Below are positions 1 to 11,682 of a stretch of 64,000 bases of DNA, piece by piece. Each line of letters starts with the position of its first letter. The stretch's first letter is position 1. A program made the position numbers and the translations under genes. Under the pieces are notes generated by a model. The model was not told the DNA's origin. It worked only from the letters and a program-made list of their open reading frames with translations, and did no database searches. Origin of the DNA: Lonicera japonica (taxonomy: Eukaryota; Streptophyta; Magnoliopsida; Dipsacales; Caprifoliaceae); NCBI GenBank assembly GCA_021464415.1, contig CM038467.1, positions 67,089,159 through 67,153,158 of the forward strand. The letters are read 5' to 3'.

Positions 1-371
1 TTTCTTCTACCATTTGAGAAGCTTTATTTCCCTGCCATCCTTTTTATTCTAATTACTAATCCTTCATTTCTTAAAGAGACTGCAACATATTTGTTAAATT
101 TATATTCGGTTAAACCTAAAATTAGCATTCGAAATATCACATTCATGAATATTATAGTTATATTACTTATCACAAAAGCATATGATTCTTATACATGACT
201 GCTTTTCTGTCTCTAGATGATACGAAATGGATGTAATTGTTTTGGCATCTAGCAGCGAGGCAAGCTCCTTGTCAAAGCAAATCGCACACTATATTTTTGA
301 TGATTGAGGAATGTTTCAAACTTAATAAAGGATTGTCATATTTATTTCAGGCAATTTAAGTAAATTGTTAC
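1..371 (-). other. TASH3 intron 14, cut by window edge
   Basis: This stretch follows the splice donor GTAACA at 371-366 on the minus strand. I find no continuation of the conserved protein in any frame, so it reads as intron and the remaining 3' exons should lie to the left of position 1. Confidence 0.6.
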
Positions 372-3300
372 CTTCAGATTGAGAAGTCTCGTTAAGGTCT
401 GAAGTATCACTATCAGCAAATGTATTAACATAAGTTCCTTCATCAAGATCCTGTAAACCTACAGCAAAAGCAGCAGCCCTACTTCTCCCCATCTCCTGTA
501 CAACTCTTGATGCTGCATGAAGTACAGGCCTAGAGAAACTTCGGAAAGAACTCTCCAACCTGAACCAATATCAAGGTGGTTTTCCAGGTAAATAAATGCA
601 ACTAAAAAGGGAAAAAGATGGTATTGAATCCATAATTAAGCACGGGCCCACCATGCTTATAAGTTAGAGGTCATGCCGAAAAGCCCCCAGGAAACAAAAA
701 CCACTTTCAACTTAGCATGTGTAGTAAGAACCACCCCCCCCCCCCCCTCTCTTCTCTCTCTTCCCAAAAAAAAAGCCAAAAGGGAAAAAAAGGGAAAAAC
801 ACCCCAATGTGTCACTAAAAAGGGTAGAATTGTAACTTATCTCGACATAAAAATATGATATTTAATGACACATCCTTTGCACGCTAAGAAGGATGGTGTT
901 GGAGCTCTTTTGAGATGCAAAATGTTTATATTTAGCAACACATTGCAGCTCTTGCAACACATGCAAAGTTGAAGAGAAAGGGTTGCTCAAAAATTGGATG
1001 AAAGAAGTTTTCTGTAACAAATGTAGAGTTCAAGGGGATTTCTCTTTGCGCATTTTATGTTACCCCACTCTTGTCAAACATAAAATGGAACTTTCTGGTG
1101 CAAAAACAAGCAAGTAAAAACAGAAGAGAAGAGCTCCTGCTGAACCTTCTCAAAACAAGTTTGATGAGAGGTTGAGGACGCCTCGTCTTTTGAGATTTAT
1201 TATCTTTCTTGGGCTTTGGGGAAACACCATCTTTTGACTCAGCAGTAGGAGGATCCATCACTGAAGGTGCTTCTGGGAGCTTAAGCATCTCCCTCGTTAG
1301 ACGATACCACCCACCAGCACGCTCCTCAGTCCTACACCAAATCAATCAATAAAAAGTCAACATTAGCAAGTCACAGAGAGATGCTACATAAAACATGTAA
1401 GACTTTCTTCACGGGCATGATATACTCCATGCACCCCAAATTAAGAGTCCACTATTCTTTTTTGGGATGTCCGTATTAAGAGTCCAATCAACGTACCAAA
1501 ACTCACAATTGGAGACAAGTTTTGTCTGCACCATTGATCATGAGGAAAATTAGTGCATTCTTAAACAATATGAAAGTCAAACCTGGACCCTTAATTATGG
1601 ACGGAGGGAGTATATTGTATTTATGTAAATGATGGACAAAGCTAGGTGGCAGGGGAGAGAGTTTTGAAACTGAAGAAAGCAAACCTGTCTGCATTATCAA
1701 ATTTTCCGAGGACGCAAAGGATAGCCTCAAAACAAACCCTTTCACTGGGATCGAGTAGTAGTTGATAGAGCAAAGAATTAAACTGAGACCTGATGTCTGG
1801 CCTGTCTGTAACTCGCAACATTTTAGGATTTTTTTTTTCTCCAACCATTCAAAATAAAATTGTTGAATAGAATAGAATTCAAATACAAATAATACCATCC
1901 AGTGCCCGAGCTCTAGATACTGTATGACATAACTTTGCCAGTGCAACTCTAGCAAGAACATCGTGCAAATGCAGAACATCCTGCAAAGCCCCTGTGATTC
2001 ATTCATATAACATTTCACAACTTAATGCCAACAACCAGACAAAAAAAAGGTCTCCCAAGTTGTTGTTTCCAATGATGATGATGATAGGTAGAGTATCAAA
2101 TATACCTCCAGGTTGTACAAGTTTTCCTGTACAAAGAGGGATAAAGAAAAGTCAACATTAATCCCTGGACCCTGTTTATCACATCAAGGAAAGTGCAACC
2201 AAAATACTTCCTGAAGTTTAAAGCAAACAAGCATGATACACAGGATTGTTTGACTAAACATCACCAAGATCGATATGAATTAAATGATAACCTATCAATA
2301 CACGGAGAGTTTTTTAGAGTAAATCATACAAATTACTATACAAAGTCACATACTAATATATTGTTTTGAGCCTGAATAAGATCTAAATGACACAAACCCT
2401 AAATTGATACGCTTAGTCGATGCACCCAACTTTACATCAAAAATAACTTCTTGGGAAACAATACGAAAAGTAACCTCGATGGTTCAGAAAGTAAGAATCA
2501 AAACCATCAATCGTGTGAATATATGAATTTATGGGCAGGAGATGTGTGCATTGATCAATTTTCCAGAGAGTAAACAAACTACATTTAAATGCGAAAGAGC
2601 TATAAGCACCGTCAACTAACTCACTTCATTCATGAATGCAAACACAATAAGAGCATGCTTTTTAATGTCTAGACTAGATTGACCAAATTACCTAATGCCA
2701 TTGCAACTGCGTAAGGGTCTTTGGTGGCTATCTCAGAGATAATCTCCAGAGAATGCCTAACGGCGACGGGATCAGCGAACGAAACTCTGCAATAAATCAT
2801 AGAATTACTTAAAACTGTGTTTTTATAATGTAAGTGCTATATTTAGTGATCACATTAGATTGGAGAGTAAAGTAGGATTACGAATGAGGTATCAAAAATC
2901 AAAAGGTTTAGTTCTGAATTGCTAATTGTTGAAGGAATTATCTCTATATATACATATATAATGACGTATAATCAAAAATTGAAAACCAGAAAATAATAGA
3001 ACTAACCCTTGTACAGCACGATGGAGAAATACTGGATTTCCTGGATCTAGGGGAAGTCTTCTCAAAGCACTTAAGGCAGCATATTGCAGATTACTCCGAA
3101 TGATAGACTGATGAGGGGAATAATATATTAGACTTATTTGGAGTAGAAAATAAAAGCAGTGTCCACTAAGAAAGATATCAGATCCATTTGCGAAAATTAT
3201 AATTTAAAACTATAACTGGTAAAGAGAAAAGAGGGTTAACAACGAGGTGAGAGAGAGAGAGAGAGAGTTCTTCCAAAAAAGTTATACAAAAAAGGTATAT

Positions 3301-6300
3301 CAACAATTCAGCCTGTTAGAGAAAAACTAAGAGAAGCCTGTCTAGGAGTGGTAGGAATATATTAGTGAAAACCTATAGAATCTAGGCAAGGAAATGTTGC
3401 TTTTGCTTAGATAAAAGAGGACTTAATGTTATTACTGAGTGTATTGAGGTTTGTCACATGTTGACCATGTTTCCGTTAGATCTACTAAAACAAACTAATT
3501 TAAGAAAATATTCCTTTGAAGAAGAGACTTAAGGAAGGGTCAATGTTCGAGAAAATGATATAAATTGTTGGTTTATTACCCAACAGTTTAAGCTTTTGGG
3601 AGAGATGGTGATTTAACATGGTATCAGAGCTTTGGTTTCGCTAGGTCTTTCATTCAAGTCTTCCCATTTGCAATTATTCCCTCTTTCTCCTCTTGAATTC
3701 TCTTTTGTATATTCTTTCTGGCTATATAATTTTCATTTCCTATCAAAAAAAAATTGTTCCCTCTTTCTGTGCAGTATGCACTTGTTGCTTTTGTGCACTA
3801 GGTGCATCTTAGTGTTGGAATTTGAAAGGCAAGAAGAAAAAGGTTTAACTTCAAATTTTCAATGGTACTCCAGGGAAATATTAGTTATATGGCATTGGTC
3901 ATGATTCTAGAATCAATACAAGAATCGCAAATTTTGTCCGTAGATTTTTATGCATCTATTGCTAAAAAAAATGAAAACCAAACAAAAAAGCTTTATGAGA
4001 AGAAGAATTATCAGCTAGTAATTGTTTAAATTAAGCATACGAAATTACAAATAAACAATAGTTAATAATATTAAATTACCTCCTTATCACCACCTTTTGT
4101 CCCAAATACACCTTTCTTCCGCTTTTGTGGGGCATCAGCAACCTGATCAACAATACATTCGTTTTAAAGTGACATATATTGTATTAAATCGTACAAGAAG
4201 TTACTAGAAGATGTCCACAAAACCTAAATAAGAAAGTTTTCAACTTTCAAGCCTCATTCTCTAAAAGTGAATTTAATATCATAACGAAACATCTAACAGG
4301 TAATACAACAAATTGTCCACAAAAACCAGAGGTGAGAGGAACTACAGGTCCACCTGCCGAGAAAAACAGCATCACCTGGCTATCTTCAACATAAAAAGTA
4401 CAAAAACAAGAGTTCAAAAGGGCGACATCGCATCAATGATAGACACCTAAATCATCAAATCATATAATCTTAGTGGCTCTAATTCTCATAGTATCTCTAT
4501 TAACTCTCCTAAATCATCAAATCATATGAACTTACTAGCTCTAATTCTCATAGTATCTCTATTAACTCTTTGGTATCATGGATTTCTCACAGTTTTGCTT
4601 GGAAACTATCCTCCCTTAGGAACTCGAACAATTTTGAATTTCATGACTCCCTATCTAAAATTTCCATTGTGAATAATGTTCCTTCAATCCAAAAGTAGCA
4701 GACAAAAAAGTGGTGGTTAGGGGATACATTCGGAATTGACTTTTCTCTCTTGTAAGCGCTACGTTAAAATTTTGAGTGGTTCTTCTACTCTTCCTGAATT
4801 TGAACCTCATAAGATCAGTTAGAAGATCGATGTCCCTTCAAAAGTTATAATCTCAGTAGCTAAGAGGAAGATGAGCACTTGCGTTATTCTACAACATATA
4901 GAATTTCAGCGGGGATGTGAGATGAGATTTATTTTCCTCCTAGAAAATAAATACAATCAAACACTTTCTAAATTATTTTTAAAAAAAAAAAGATAAGAGA
5001 TTAGAAGTACAGCTGCAGCATGTGTCAAGTTAAAGTTTATGAGAATGTTAAAGTTTGTACAGACAAACCTTATCGAGAATGCCAAACACAATTTCGTACA
5101 ATTTGGACGAAACTTCAGAGTTGTTAGAAGGACCATATGTAAGAGCCTTCAGTGCTTGGATTCTTCGCGCATGAACTTTAAAAGAAAAAAAAATAAATTA
5201 AAATTTTGTCATGCAACAAAAACCAAATTATTTACATGTTCTGTGCTGATAATAACTGCAGAAAACGATAGCAAAAGTATGTTTAAAGCTGATATTATAT
5301 GATAAGACCATGCATCTCAGCCAAATTTTCACCGTAAAAATGTGGAACACTAATTTCAGTTCAGCCTTATTTGAAATAACATGTAGCTTGCATGCACATC
5401 TGAGCAAGTTCAAAGTAATCTAATCGGTAAAGTCAGCAGTAGGGAATAAACTTAAAAAATATGGTCCAACCATATGTTGCCTACGCAATTTAGCATGAAT
5501 AAAAATCAAAATACAAAAAAGCTAACCACAAAAACTCTGAGCTACAAAATTTCCAACAAGGATTATGCGACTACACAAATTGAACCAAAGAAAATTTAAC
5601 CTTAAAAAAAACTACGGACGAATTAAGCTGCCGGGATGTTTTTTCACTAAGTTTCTTTATTTTGTTTTATTTTATGTTGATTAAGGGAATCGTGTTCTTT
5701 TGGACCATCTAAATAATCCCTAGGGAAGAGAACCCACCCCACCAGAAGCGTTCACCATAATGTTTCCATATTTTTTATTGTGTAAGGAATGTAGAAAGGG
5801 ATATTACCATTCCTAAACAAAACCTATTGTACTTCCGTTTAATATTAATGAAAAGAAAGAAAAGGGAATTTTTTATTTTTTTTCCTTTCCTCTCCATCTT
5901 ATTGGGAAATGTGCTCTACATATTGTGGCCGGGGCTAAGGTGAGTGGGTCTTTTTTATGATTTTTGCATAGGAAATAACAGGTTTTTTGCTTCACCTCAT
6001 AATTATCCTATGCCACCTTTTTATAACCAAGGTTCGTGGTTGTATAGCTCAAGACCCCATTTTAAAAAAAATGCTCCAAGGAATTTTTACTAAGGGCTAA
6101 GCAAGAACTCCACTACCTAACCTAACATGAGCAATAAACCAAGTTTGGTCACCACATTCTAGGTTATGAATTGTGATTTACCTACGAGGATCAGAGGCTT
6201 TTATATCACCTTCTTATCTAGCGACTCCATCAAATTCTACGGAGTTAAAATGCTCTTCGTTGTTCTCCACAGAGACCATGGCAAATTGATGCCAGATTGC

Positions 6301-9300
6301 CAGAAAAGATAAAGAACAACAAACTATTTAGCATGTAAATAACATATGATCAAGCAAAATCTCACGTATCCTGCAAGTAATTTACATTCCAGAAAGTAAC
6401 TCGTGCGAGAATCTGTTCAACAAAATAAAAGATTCGAGGTAGCCATACGAAAGTAGAAGGGAGTGGAACAATTTATCACAAAAATGAAGAGAAAAAGCAA
6501 AAAGTAATCACATCAATAATTAAACTAGGGAGTCACTTTACATTCAACATCAGCATTTAAGGCCTCTGTACTAAGCTGATTCACTATTCGAGGTACAACA
6601 TCTGCCCGGGTCACCCCTCCAACAGCATCAATGTCTGCTAAAGCATCCCAATTTGGTGTAGGAATCCCACCCCCTGTACTTAAACCTTGTGCACCAGTAT
6701 CCGCTAAGATTCTCGCTAGGTAATAATACACATAACGTAATACCGTCCTATCCTCACACTGCTGATCAAGCTGCATGATAAATAAATAAATAACAAAAAC
6801 AGTTACCATTGTTAGGTGTTACTACAGACAAGTGTATCACAAAATCAGAATCTCAAAATTTCATCTGAAATCTAAACTCCTCAAACTAGTCATGTTAATA
6901 ATATTAGACTGCAAAGAAAGAAACAAATGAGCAACATTACATGTATCTCTTGCTAGTAAAGCATCACAAATGGCTCATTAAAAGCAAACGAATCAGTCCA
7001 TTACATGAAAATATTTCTAAACCAAGTCAAATGCATATGAAAGAGGTGATGTTTCTGAATGAGTGATAAAATAATGCGGGGTTGAAATTCATTGAAAGGG
7101 GTAAATATGCATTACTGCCACATATGAATTATATGGATTTTTCCAGCTTAGACCTCAAGTTAAAAATAAAGAAATTCAAAAATAGTAACAATACTTCGTA
7201 GGTAAGTTTATGCCCTCCTAGAATCAAATTATTGTAATTGGACAGTTCTATCTTCTAGCTACGGATAGAAATGGTAGTATGGAGTTCAAGAGTGACGCAT
7301 CAAGAATTGAGAAAGGAGAGAAATAAAAGAAAACGGACAGAAATTTGAGGGTCAATCGGGATATATCTGGAGCGGTTGAAAAGGCAATTGTAATGAATTT
7401 TAAACAACAAGATGCATCGTTTAAATTTACACAAAATAAACCCTAAAGTTACAGAAAAGGGTTGTCAAAATTTAACAATTAGTTTCATGCAGAGAGGATA
7501 AGATGGTATTCTTGGCGATATGAGCACCGTGCAATAAAATGCAACTGACCAATACACTGTAGTTTTCATTCAACCTTTGAAAGGCAACTATTCTTATATG
7601 GCATCACAAAAACTAAATGCATATACAGTGTATACATATGTGAATCAAGATTAAACATACTTAAATCATACTTCATAATGGTTATGACAACAATTGTTCT
7701 TAATCAAAATCACGACTCAGACCATATTCATCTTAAGTTGTAATCAATCGTTATCAAGAGAGTTTTTCTTATCTACCTACATTAAAAGCTTTTCTTTTTC
7801 TAATACAAGTGATGGATAGATCCAGGTGGTCCAAGGTGGAGGGGACACGAGCAGGGCTCGAACCTGGGCACCCGTGTGAATACTCGCGCTTTCAACCGTT
7901 TGAGCTTAAAGCCCGGATCTTCCACACATTAAAGCTTTATCTGTGTAAAGTTCTAAAAAATGCATATTGCAATTCTTTATGCACCTATACATTGCAAATA
8001 ATGCATATTGCAATTCCTTATGGCTTATCCCCCAATGCACGTAAAGATCCATATCAAAAAGGTAAAAGATTCTTGAAACAGAAGTTGATGGGTAATTCAT
8101 ATATAAATCAACTAGAGGTAATAATGGCCTAATTGTCCCAAGGCCTAATTGTCCCAAGTCAAGTCGTGGCATAATCTTAATACCACATACCCATGACTAA
8201 AATACAAAATACAGTAGAAATCTAAACTAAATAGCCTTCAACCAATTTTCAAACTATCAGAGTATGCTAAAGAAAGATAAATTAATTTACAGCTAGGAGA
8301 TCTAATTATCATAATGCTGATAAGAAACAAGGAACTCCAAGTATGTAGAAATCATATCTGAAATGGAAAGGAAAATGGATAACTAGGTTCATACCATAAG
8401 TAGAGATGGAGCCAAGGAAGGGTCAACAGAATTATAGACCGCGAGTTTTGGGAATACATGATGAACTAACTGCTTGACTGAACTTTTCTGTACAAAATAA
8501 TTTTAAAAAAGAACAACATTAGAAACGCAATCAAAACAAGGAAAGAATAGGGTAAAGAAAGAGTGCTGAAAAGGACACATACTTGATCCGATGTAGCAGC
8601 TAGCTCATGAATGCTCCGTGCAAGTTGGGCATAAGAAACAGGCTGCACAAAAGTAGCAAATTGATATCATGATTATGGAAAACATTTGACTCGGAATCTG
8701 CTACTCAATGTCTTTCATTATAAAAAATTGCATATATCACTCCTGATCCATCATATAATAGTATGACGTGTGAAAAATGTAATTTGGAATACGAGGAGGT
8801 TTAAAGCCAAGTAAGCCACACAATCGTACAAGGCTCAATGGAGTGAAGATTTTGACTTCTGCCTAACTAGAATTTTAAGTCCGGTTTGCTTGTTCCCCAC
8901 AAATTGAGCCATATAGAATTAATTGTGGTAACCTGTATCAAAGGCACTAGCCACACTATGGTCTACTTTACCCTTTTACGTTTCATCTCAACCATTAAAC
9001 ATAGCATCAAAAAACACAAGCCCCCAGATCTTTTATCCCTTCTGCATTCATCCGAACCCCACATCTTGAAAAGGCATCTTTTATCCCTTATACATTTTTA
9101 GGATTCAGAAACCATTCTCCCTTACTATATTGATGATTTGAACAAACTACTTATAGAAATACTTGAAATTACTTAATCTACAATCACGCTGTAAAATTCA
9201 TGAAGTTGACACACTACACAAATTTATATTGAACCCTACAAATTATATCATGAACTAATTTTCATGAAACCTGACAACTATGAAGCACGGACACTCTCTT

Positions 9301-11073
9301 GGAGGCCACGTGTCGGGCCCAACACTTGTCGGACACTCCGACACTCTCCGATACTCTGTCCGACACTTGAATTTAATTATAGTCTCTAATACTTGATAAT
9401 TGATTTAGATGGCTACTATTCCTAGTGTTTCTTCATTGCAACATCAACTGAGGATGAGGTAACATAGCCACTTTTTACTTTCCCCTTTTGTTTTCTATCA
9501 TTTTATAGAACAATTTAGTCTATCTATCCTTTTTGATGCTTTAATTATGGAACAATTTAGTGATCATATTTTGAGTATTTGGGTTATTAATGCAATCTAG
9601 TTTCATTTTATTGAATTCTTAAACATTTACAAAGTTTATTGCATATATAATTAATTAATTAAGAACGTGTCCCCCCCCCCCCATGTGTCGTGTCCTATAT
9701 TTTGGAAAATTTGCGTGTCGCGTCTTAACGTGTATCGCGTGTCGAGTCTATCCTTCATAGCTTGACAGGCCCATAAAAATTATCGTTTCAGCATAATTCA
9801 ACTACAGAATTTATAGAAAAAGGGAAGATAATTACTCCATATTGACCAGTGAAACTAGAGCTAGTAGAACTAATAAGCTTAAAATCGACCTAGGGAACCT
9901 AAGAATTGAGGTGGTGTTTGTTTTAAGCTCTTAATGTTGTTTCTGTGGCATAATGTTACTTTCACTGGATTCAAGTGGTGTTTGGTTTTACTTCTTAATG
10001 CTGAGTTGGATTTTCTTAATGCTGAGTTTGATTAAAATTCAGCATTAAGATTCAAGAGGCATAAAATTGTCAGAGTCAAATATTCCGATCACTATTAAAC
10101 ATTCAGAGTTCAGCATTCAGTCAGGCTAAAAAAGCAAAGGACCCTAAATCCAGTATAATTGAATGAAGAGAAGAGGGGGTAAATTGACTAAATTCTACAA
10201 TGAAGTATAATCATAAATGTAAGTGTTATTTCAATCGTGCCCCTATTCTTTTCTTCACTAGCTACAGATTTATAATTATAAATCACAATAATAAGGTTAA
10301 AACTATCAAATGCCATCTATTCAGAATATTTTTTGTCCGGTCAGCATTAAGCATTCTATGTTCACCAATTCAGTATAATTGAATTAAGATAAGAGCAGTG
10401 AAGTAAATCTGATCACCCTTTTCCTGTGTTTCTGAAATCAAAATTCAACGTTAAAAGGCAAATACAATTAACTTTCGTGAAATTGTATTCCGTGGTGCCC
10501 CTATTCTTTTCATTAGTTGGCTACTGATATGTATATATGCATATATACACACACATAACAATAACAAAGAGTAAAATTGTGAAATGTCATATGTTCGCCA
10601 TTCAGATCAAATCTTTTGTTTAGTTAGGCATTCAGAGTTCAGCATTCGGTGTTCAGCATTTCAATATAATTGAATAAAGAGAAGAGAATAGAGGTAAATA
10701 AATCACCCTTTTCCTTTGTTTCTGAGGCATAATATTGACTTTGACTGGATTCCAAGCAGCTTTAGCAGCAGAAACCGTATCACTCTGTATCTGCATAAAC
10801 GTCCCTTTCTTCGACTTCCTCTCCGTCGCAGCCGCCTTTACAGGCGGCAACGATGCCGGCGCCGGCGCTGCAGCCGGCTGAGGAGGCGCCGGTGCCGGCG
10901 TGGTGGAAGATGGATCCGAACTGATCAGATCCATTAGCGTCATTCCCGAAGAATCCTACAACAACAACAAGCAGCAGCATAGTAACAATAAAAATCGTTA
11001 ATTATAGTGGAAAGTTAGAGTTGAAATTGGAGTGCGGAAAATTTGTAGAGAAGTATTAGTAATTTACCGCCAT
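372..11073 (-). CDS. TASH3: TPLATE complex subunit TASH3 (SH3 domain-containing), first 14 exons, 3' end outside window
   Basis: Seen: fourteen exons on the minus strand, 11068-11073, 10707-10955, 8583-8642, 8395-8487, 6542-6770, 5069-5175, 4080-4142, 3007-3107, 2692-2786, 2106-2126, 1896-1991, 1685-1805, 1146-1331, 372-559. All junctions are GT-AG and keep phase, giving 1615 coding bases (538 codons plus one base) without a stop. The start is ATGGCG with G at +4; exon 1 codes only two residues. Recognisable blocks in order are an Ala/Pro-rich N-terminus, PVSYAQLARSIHELAATSDQ, CEDRTVLRYVYYYLARIL, PTPNWDALADIDAVGGVTR, RPDIRSQFNSLLYQLLLDPS and ESSFRSFSRPVLHAA. Known: these match Arabidopsis AT2G07360 (about 1200 residues), a plasma-membrane endocytic adaptor subunit with helical solenoid repeats and a C-terminal SH3 domain; the SH3 part is outside the window. 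No broken reading frame is seen, so the gene looks intact here. Exon 12 has an alternative acceptor six bases upstream (GCGAG before TTACAG) that would add two residues. Confidence 0.92.
560..1145 (-). other. TASH3 intron 13 with homopolymer tracts
   Basis: This is the intron between exons 13 and 14. It contains a run of 14 C at 734-747, then CT-rich and A-rich stretches to about 800. No mobile element or coding signal is recognised. Confidence 0.6.
1425..1610. mobile_element. Stowaway-type MITE in TASH3 intron 12
   Basis: This 186-bp element is flanked by TA on both sides (1423-1424 and 1611-1612). The right end, read on the minus strand, is CTCCCTCCGTCC, the classic Stowaway (Tc1/mariner) terminus; the left end CTCCATGCACCCC is a mutated version. 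The inverted repeats extend about 26 bp and include AATTAAGAGTCC and AATTAAGGGTCC. There is no coding capacity. It accounts for part of a long spurious open frame in this intron. Confidence 0.85.
3314..3630 (+). mobile_element. Short LTR plus tRNA-Met primer-binding site (TRIM-like or Copia fragment) in intron 7
   Basis: A segment starting TGTTAGAG and ending AACA at 3618 is followed immediately by TGGTATCAGAGC (3619-3630), the usual initiator-tRNA-Met primer site of plant Copia and TRIM elements. The LTR is only about 305 bp. Internal sequence appears to run to the right, but I see no second LTR or coding domain, so the element is a truncated 5' end or the start of a small TRIM. It lies antisense to the host gene. 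Confidence 0.65.
4446..4569. repeat. 62-bp tandem duplication in TASH3 intron 6
   Basis: Two adjacent copies (4446-4507 and 4508-4569) begin CCTAAATCATCAAATCATAT and end TCTCTATTAACTCT. They differ at only a few positions, so the duplication is fairly recent. Confidence 0.85.
5176..6541 (-). other. TASH3 intron 5, no recognised element
   Basis: This 1.37-kb AT-rich intron separates exons 5 and 6. I see no terminal repeats, primer sites or coding domains in it. Open frames here are short and unlike any known family. Confidence 0.6.
7811..7925 (-). mobile_element. tRNA-derived SINE in TASH3 intron 4
   Basis: On the minus strand there is an RNA polymerase III A-box-like TAAGCTCAAACGG (plus 7896-7908) and, about 40 bases downstream, a B box GGTTCGAGCCC (plus 7854-7864). 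The sequence between them does not fold as an intact tRNA, and the stretch continues with unrelated GT-rich sequence, as in plant SINEs. Length and exact ends are uncertain; no target duplication was established. Confidence 0.7.
9278..9760. mobile_element. GTGTCGGACAC-rich terminal-inverted-repeat element in intron 2
   Basis: The left end CTATGAAGCACGGACAC is mirrored at the right end by GTCGAGTCTATCCTTCATAG, giving an imperfect inverted repeat with the same outer CTATGAAG. The interior is full of short GTGTCG and CGACAC words in both orientations. Flanks CTGACAA and CTTGACAG may be a decayed duplication of 8-9 bp, which would fit a Mutator-like non-autonomous element. There is no coding capacity. 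Confidence 0.55.
9937..10706. repeat. Imperfect tandem repeats in TASH3 intron 2, including copies of exon 2 sequence
   Basis: Repeated blocks start at 10151, 10371 and 10661 with CAGTATAATTGAATGAAGAG or close variants, spaced 220 and 290 bp. The third copy runs into the real end of exon 2. A copy at about 10400-10440 preserves the splice-donor context AAAAGG|GTGAT found at the true exon 2 donor (10707/10706). A further piece at 9937-9975 closely resembles exon 2 coding sequence at 10716-10756. See findings. Confidence 0.75.
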
Positions 11074-11297
11074 GGATATAGGTGAGATTGGATTGTGAGA
11101 TCTTTGCGATGCGGAAAAGAGATCTGATGAGAGTGATTTTTGATTTGGTTTTTGTTCTTCGTTTTTCCGTTGGACCTCGGTTTTTCATTTGTTCGGGGTC
11201 GGGTCGGGTCGGAGCTTTGTAAACGGTTGGAGATATTGGGGCTCAAAAATACTTCGTGACACCGCGTATTCACAATTAAATATGGCGATCCTTATTA
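11074..11297 (-). promoter_or_regulatory. TASH3: TASH3 5' leader and proximal promoter
   Basis: The sequence immediately upstream of the TASH3 start on the minus strand is pyrimidine- and A-rich, as in plant leaders, and holds a short CCGACCCGACCCGACCCCG run near 11190-11210. No clear TATA box stands out. The region is only about 225 bp long before a MITE, so much of the core promoter is probably within it. Confidence 0.5.
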
Positions 11298-11520
11298 AGG
11301 CAGTGTTTGACACGTCAGATAAAAGAGTTAATAAGATAATTTTATGATATTAGTATTTGTTAAAATTGAATATTATAGCAGATTATTTATCCTACTATAT
11401 CATCTTATTTCATTGAGAATGATTAATGAATCTCACATAAGATATGGAATTGTTTTATTTTGTCCGGATAAGATTAAATAATCCTATCCAACTCTTTAAT
11501 CTAACACGTCAAGCACACCC
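11298..11520. mobile_element. Tourist-like (PIF/Harbinger) MITE upstream of TASH3
   Basis: This 223-bp element is flanked by TTA at 11295-11297 and 11521-11523. Its left end AGGCAGTGTTTGACACGTCA pairs with the right end read in reverse (GGGTGTGCTTGACGTGTTAG), and the inverted similarity extends about 40 bp through AAAGAGTT motifs. It has no coding capacity. Confidence 0.75.
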
Positions 11521-11682
11521 TTAGTTCTTTAAGGTCGAATATTTATTAATAAATCGGATTAGTCTATTATGGGACTCTATAAACTTATGTTCATAAGTGG
11601 TGGCTCAAATTTTGATCCTTTATGTGTTAATCTAATGATTCAAAAATTCTCTTAACTGATGTTCCTAACTGATAGTTAAGAT

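Noticed and set aside
190..300. Minus-strand frame with FDKELASLLDAK as a possible TASH3 exon 15
   Set aside because: It does not match the expected continuation of the protein, lacks a convincing acceptor in the needed phase and is short.
1503..2018. 171-codon minus-strand open frame
   Set aside because: It runs across the Stowaway MITE, intron sequence and out-of-frame parts of TASH3 exons 11 and 12, so it is a by-product of those features.
3632..3904. Plus-strand open frame with hydrophobic N-terminus after the primer site in intron 7
   Set aside because: It sits just inside an LTR element fragment, shows no gag pattern and is probably chance in T-rich DNA.
7850..7910. Possible tRNA gene (B box GGTTCGAGCCC)
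   Set aside because: A and B boxes are present, but the acceptor and anticodon stems do not pair and the tail is SINE-like.
10716..10937. Arg-rich plus-strand open frame
   Set aside because: It is the exact antisense of TASH3 exon 2, whose Ala/Pro codons read as Arg in reverse.
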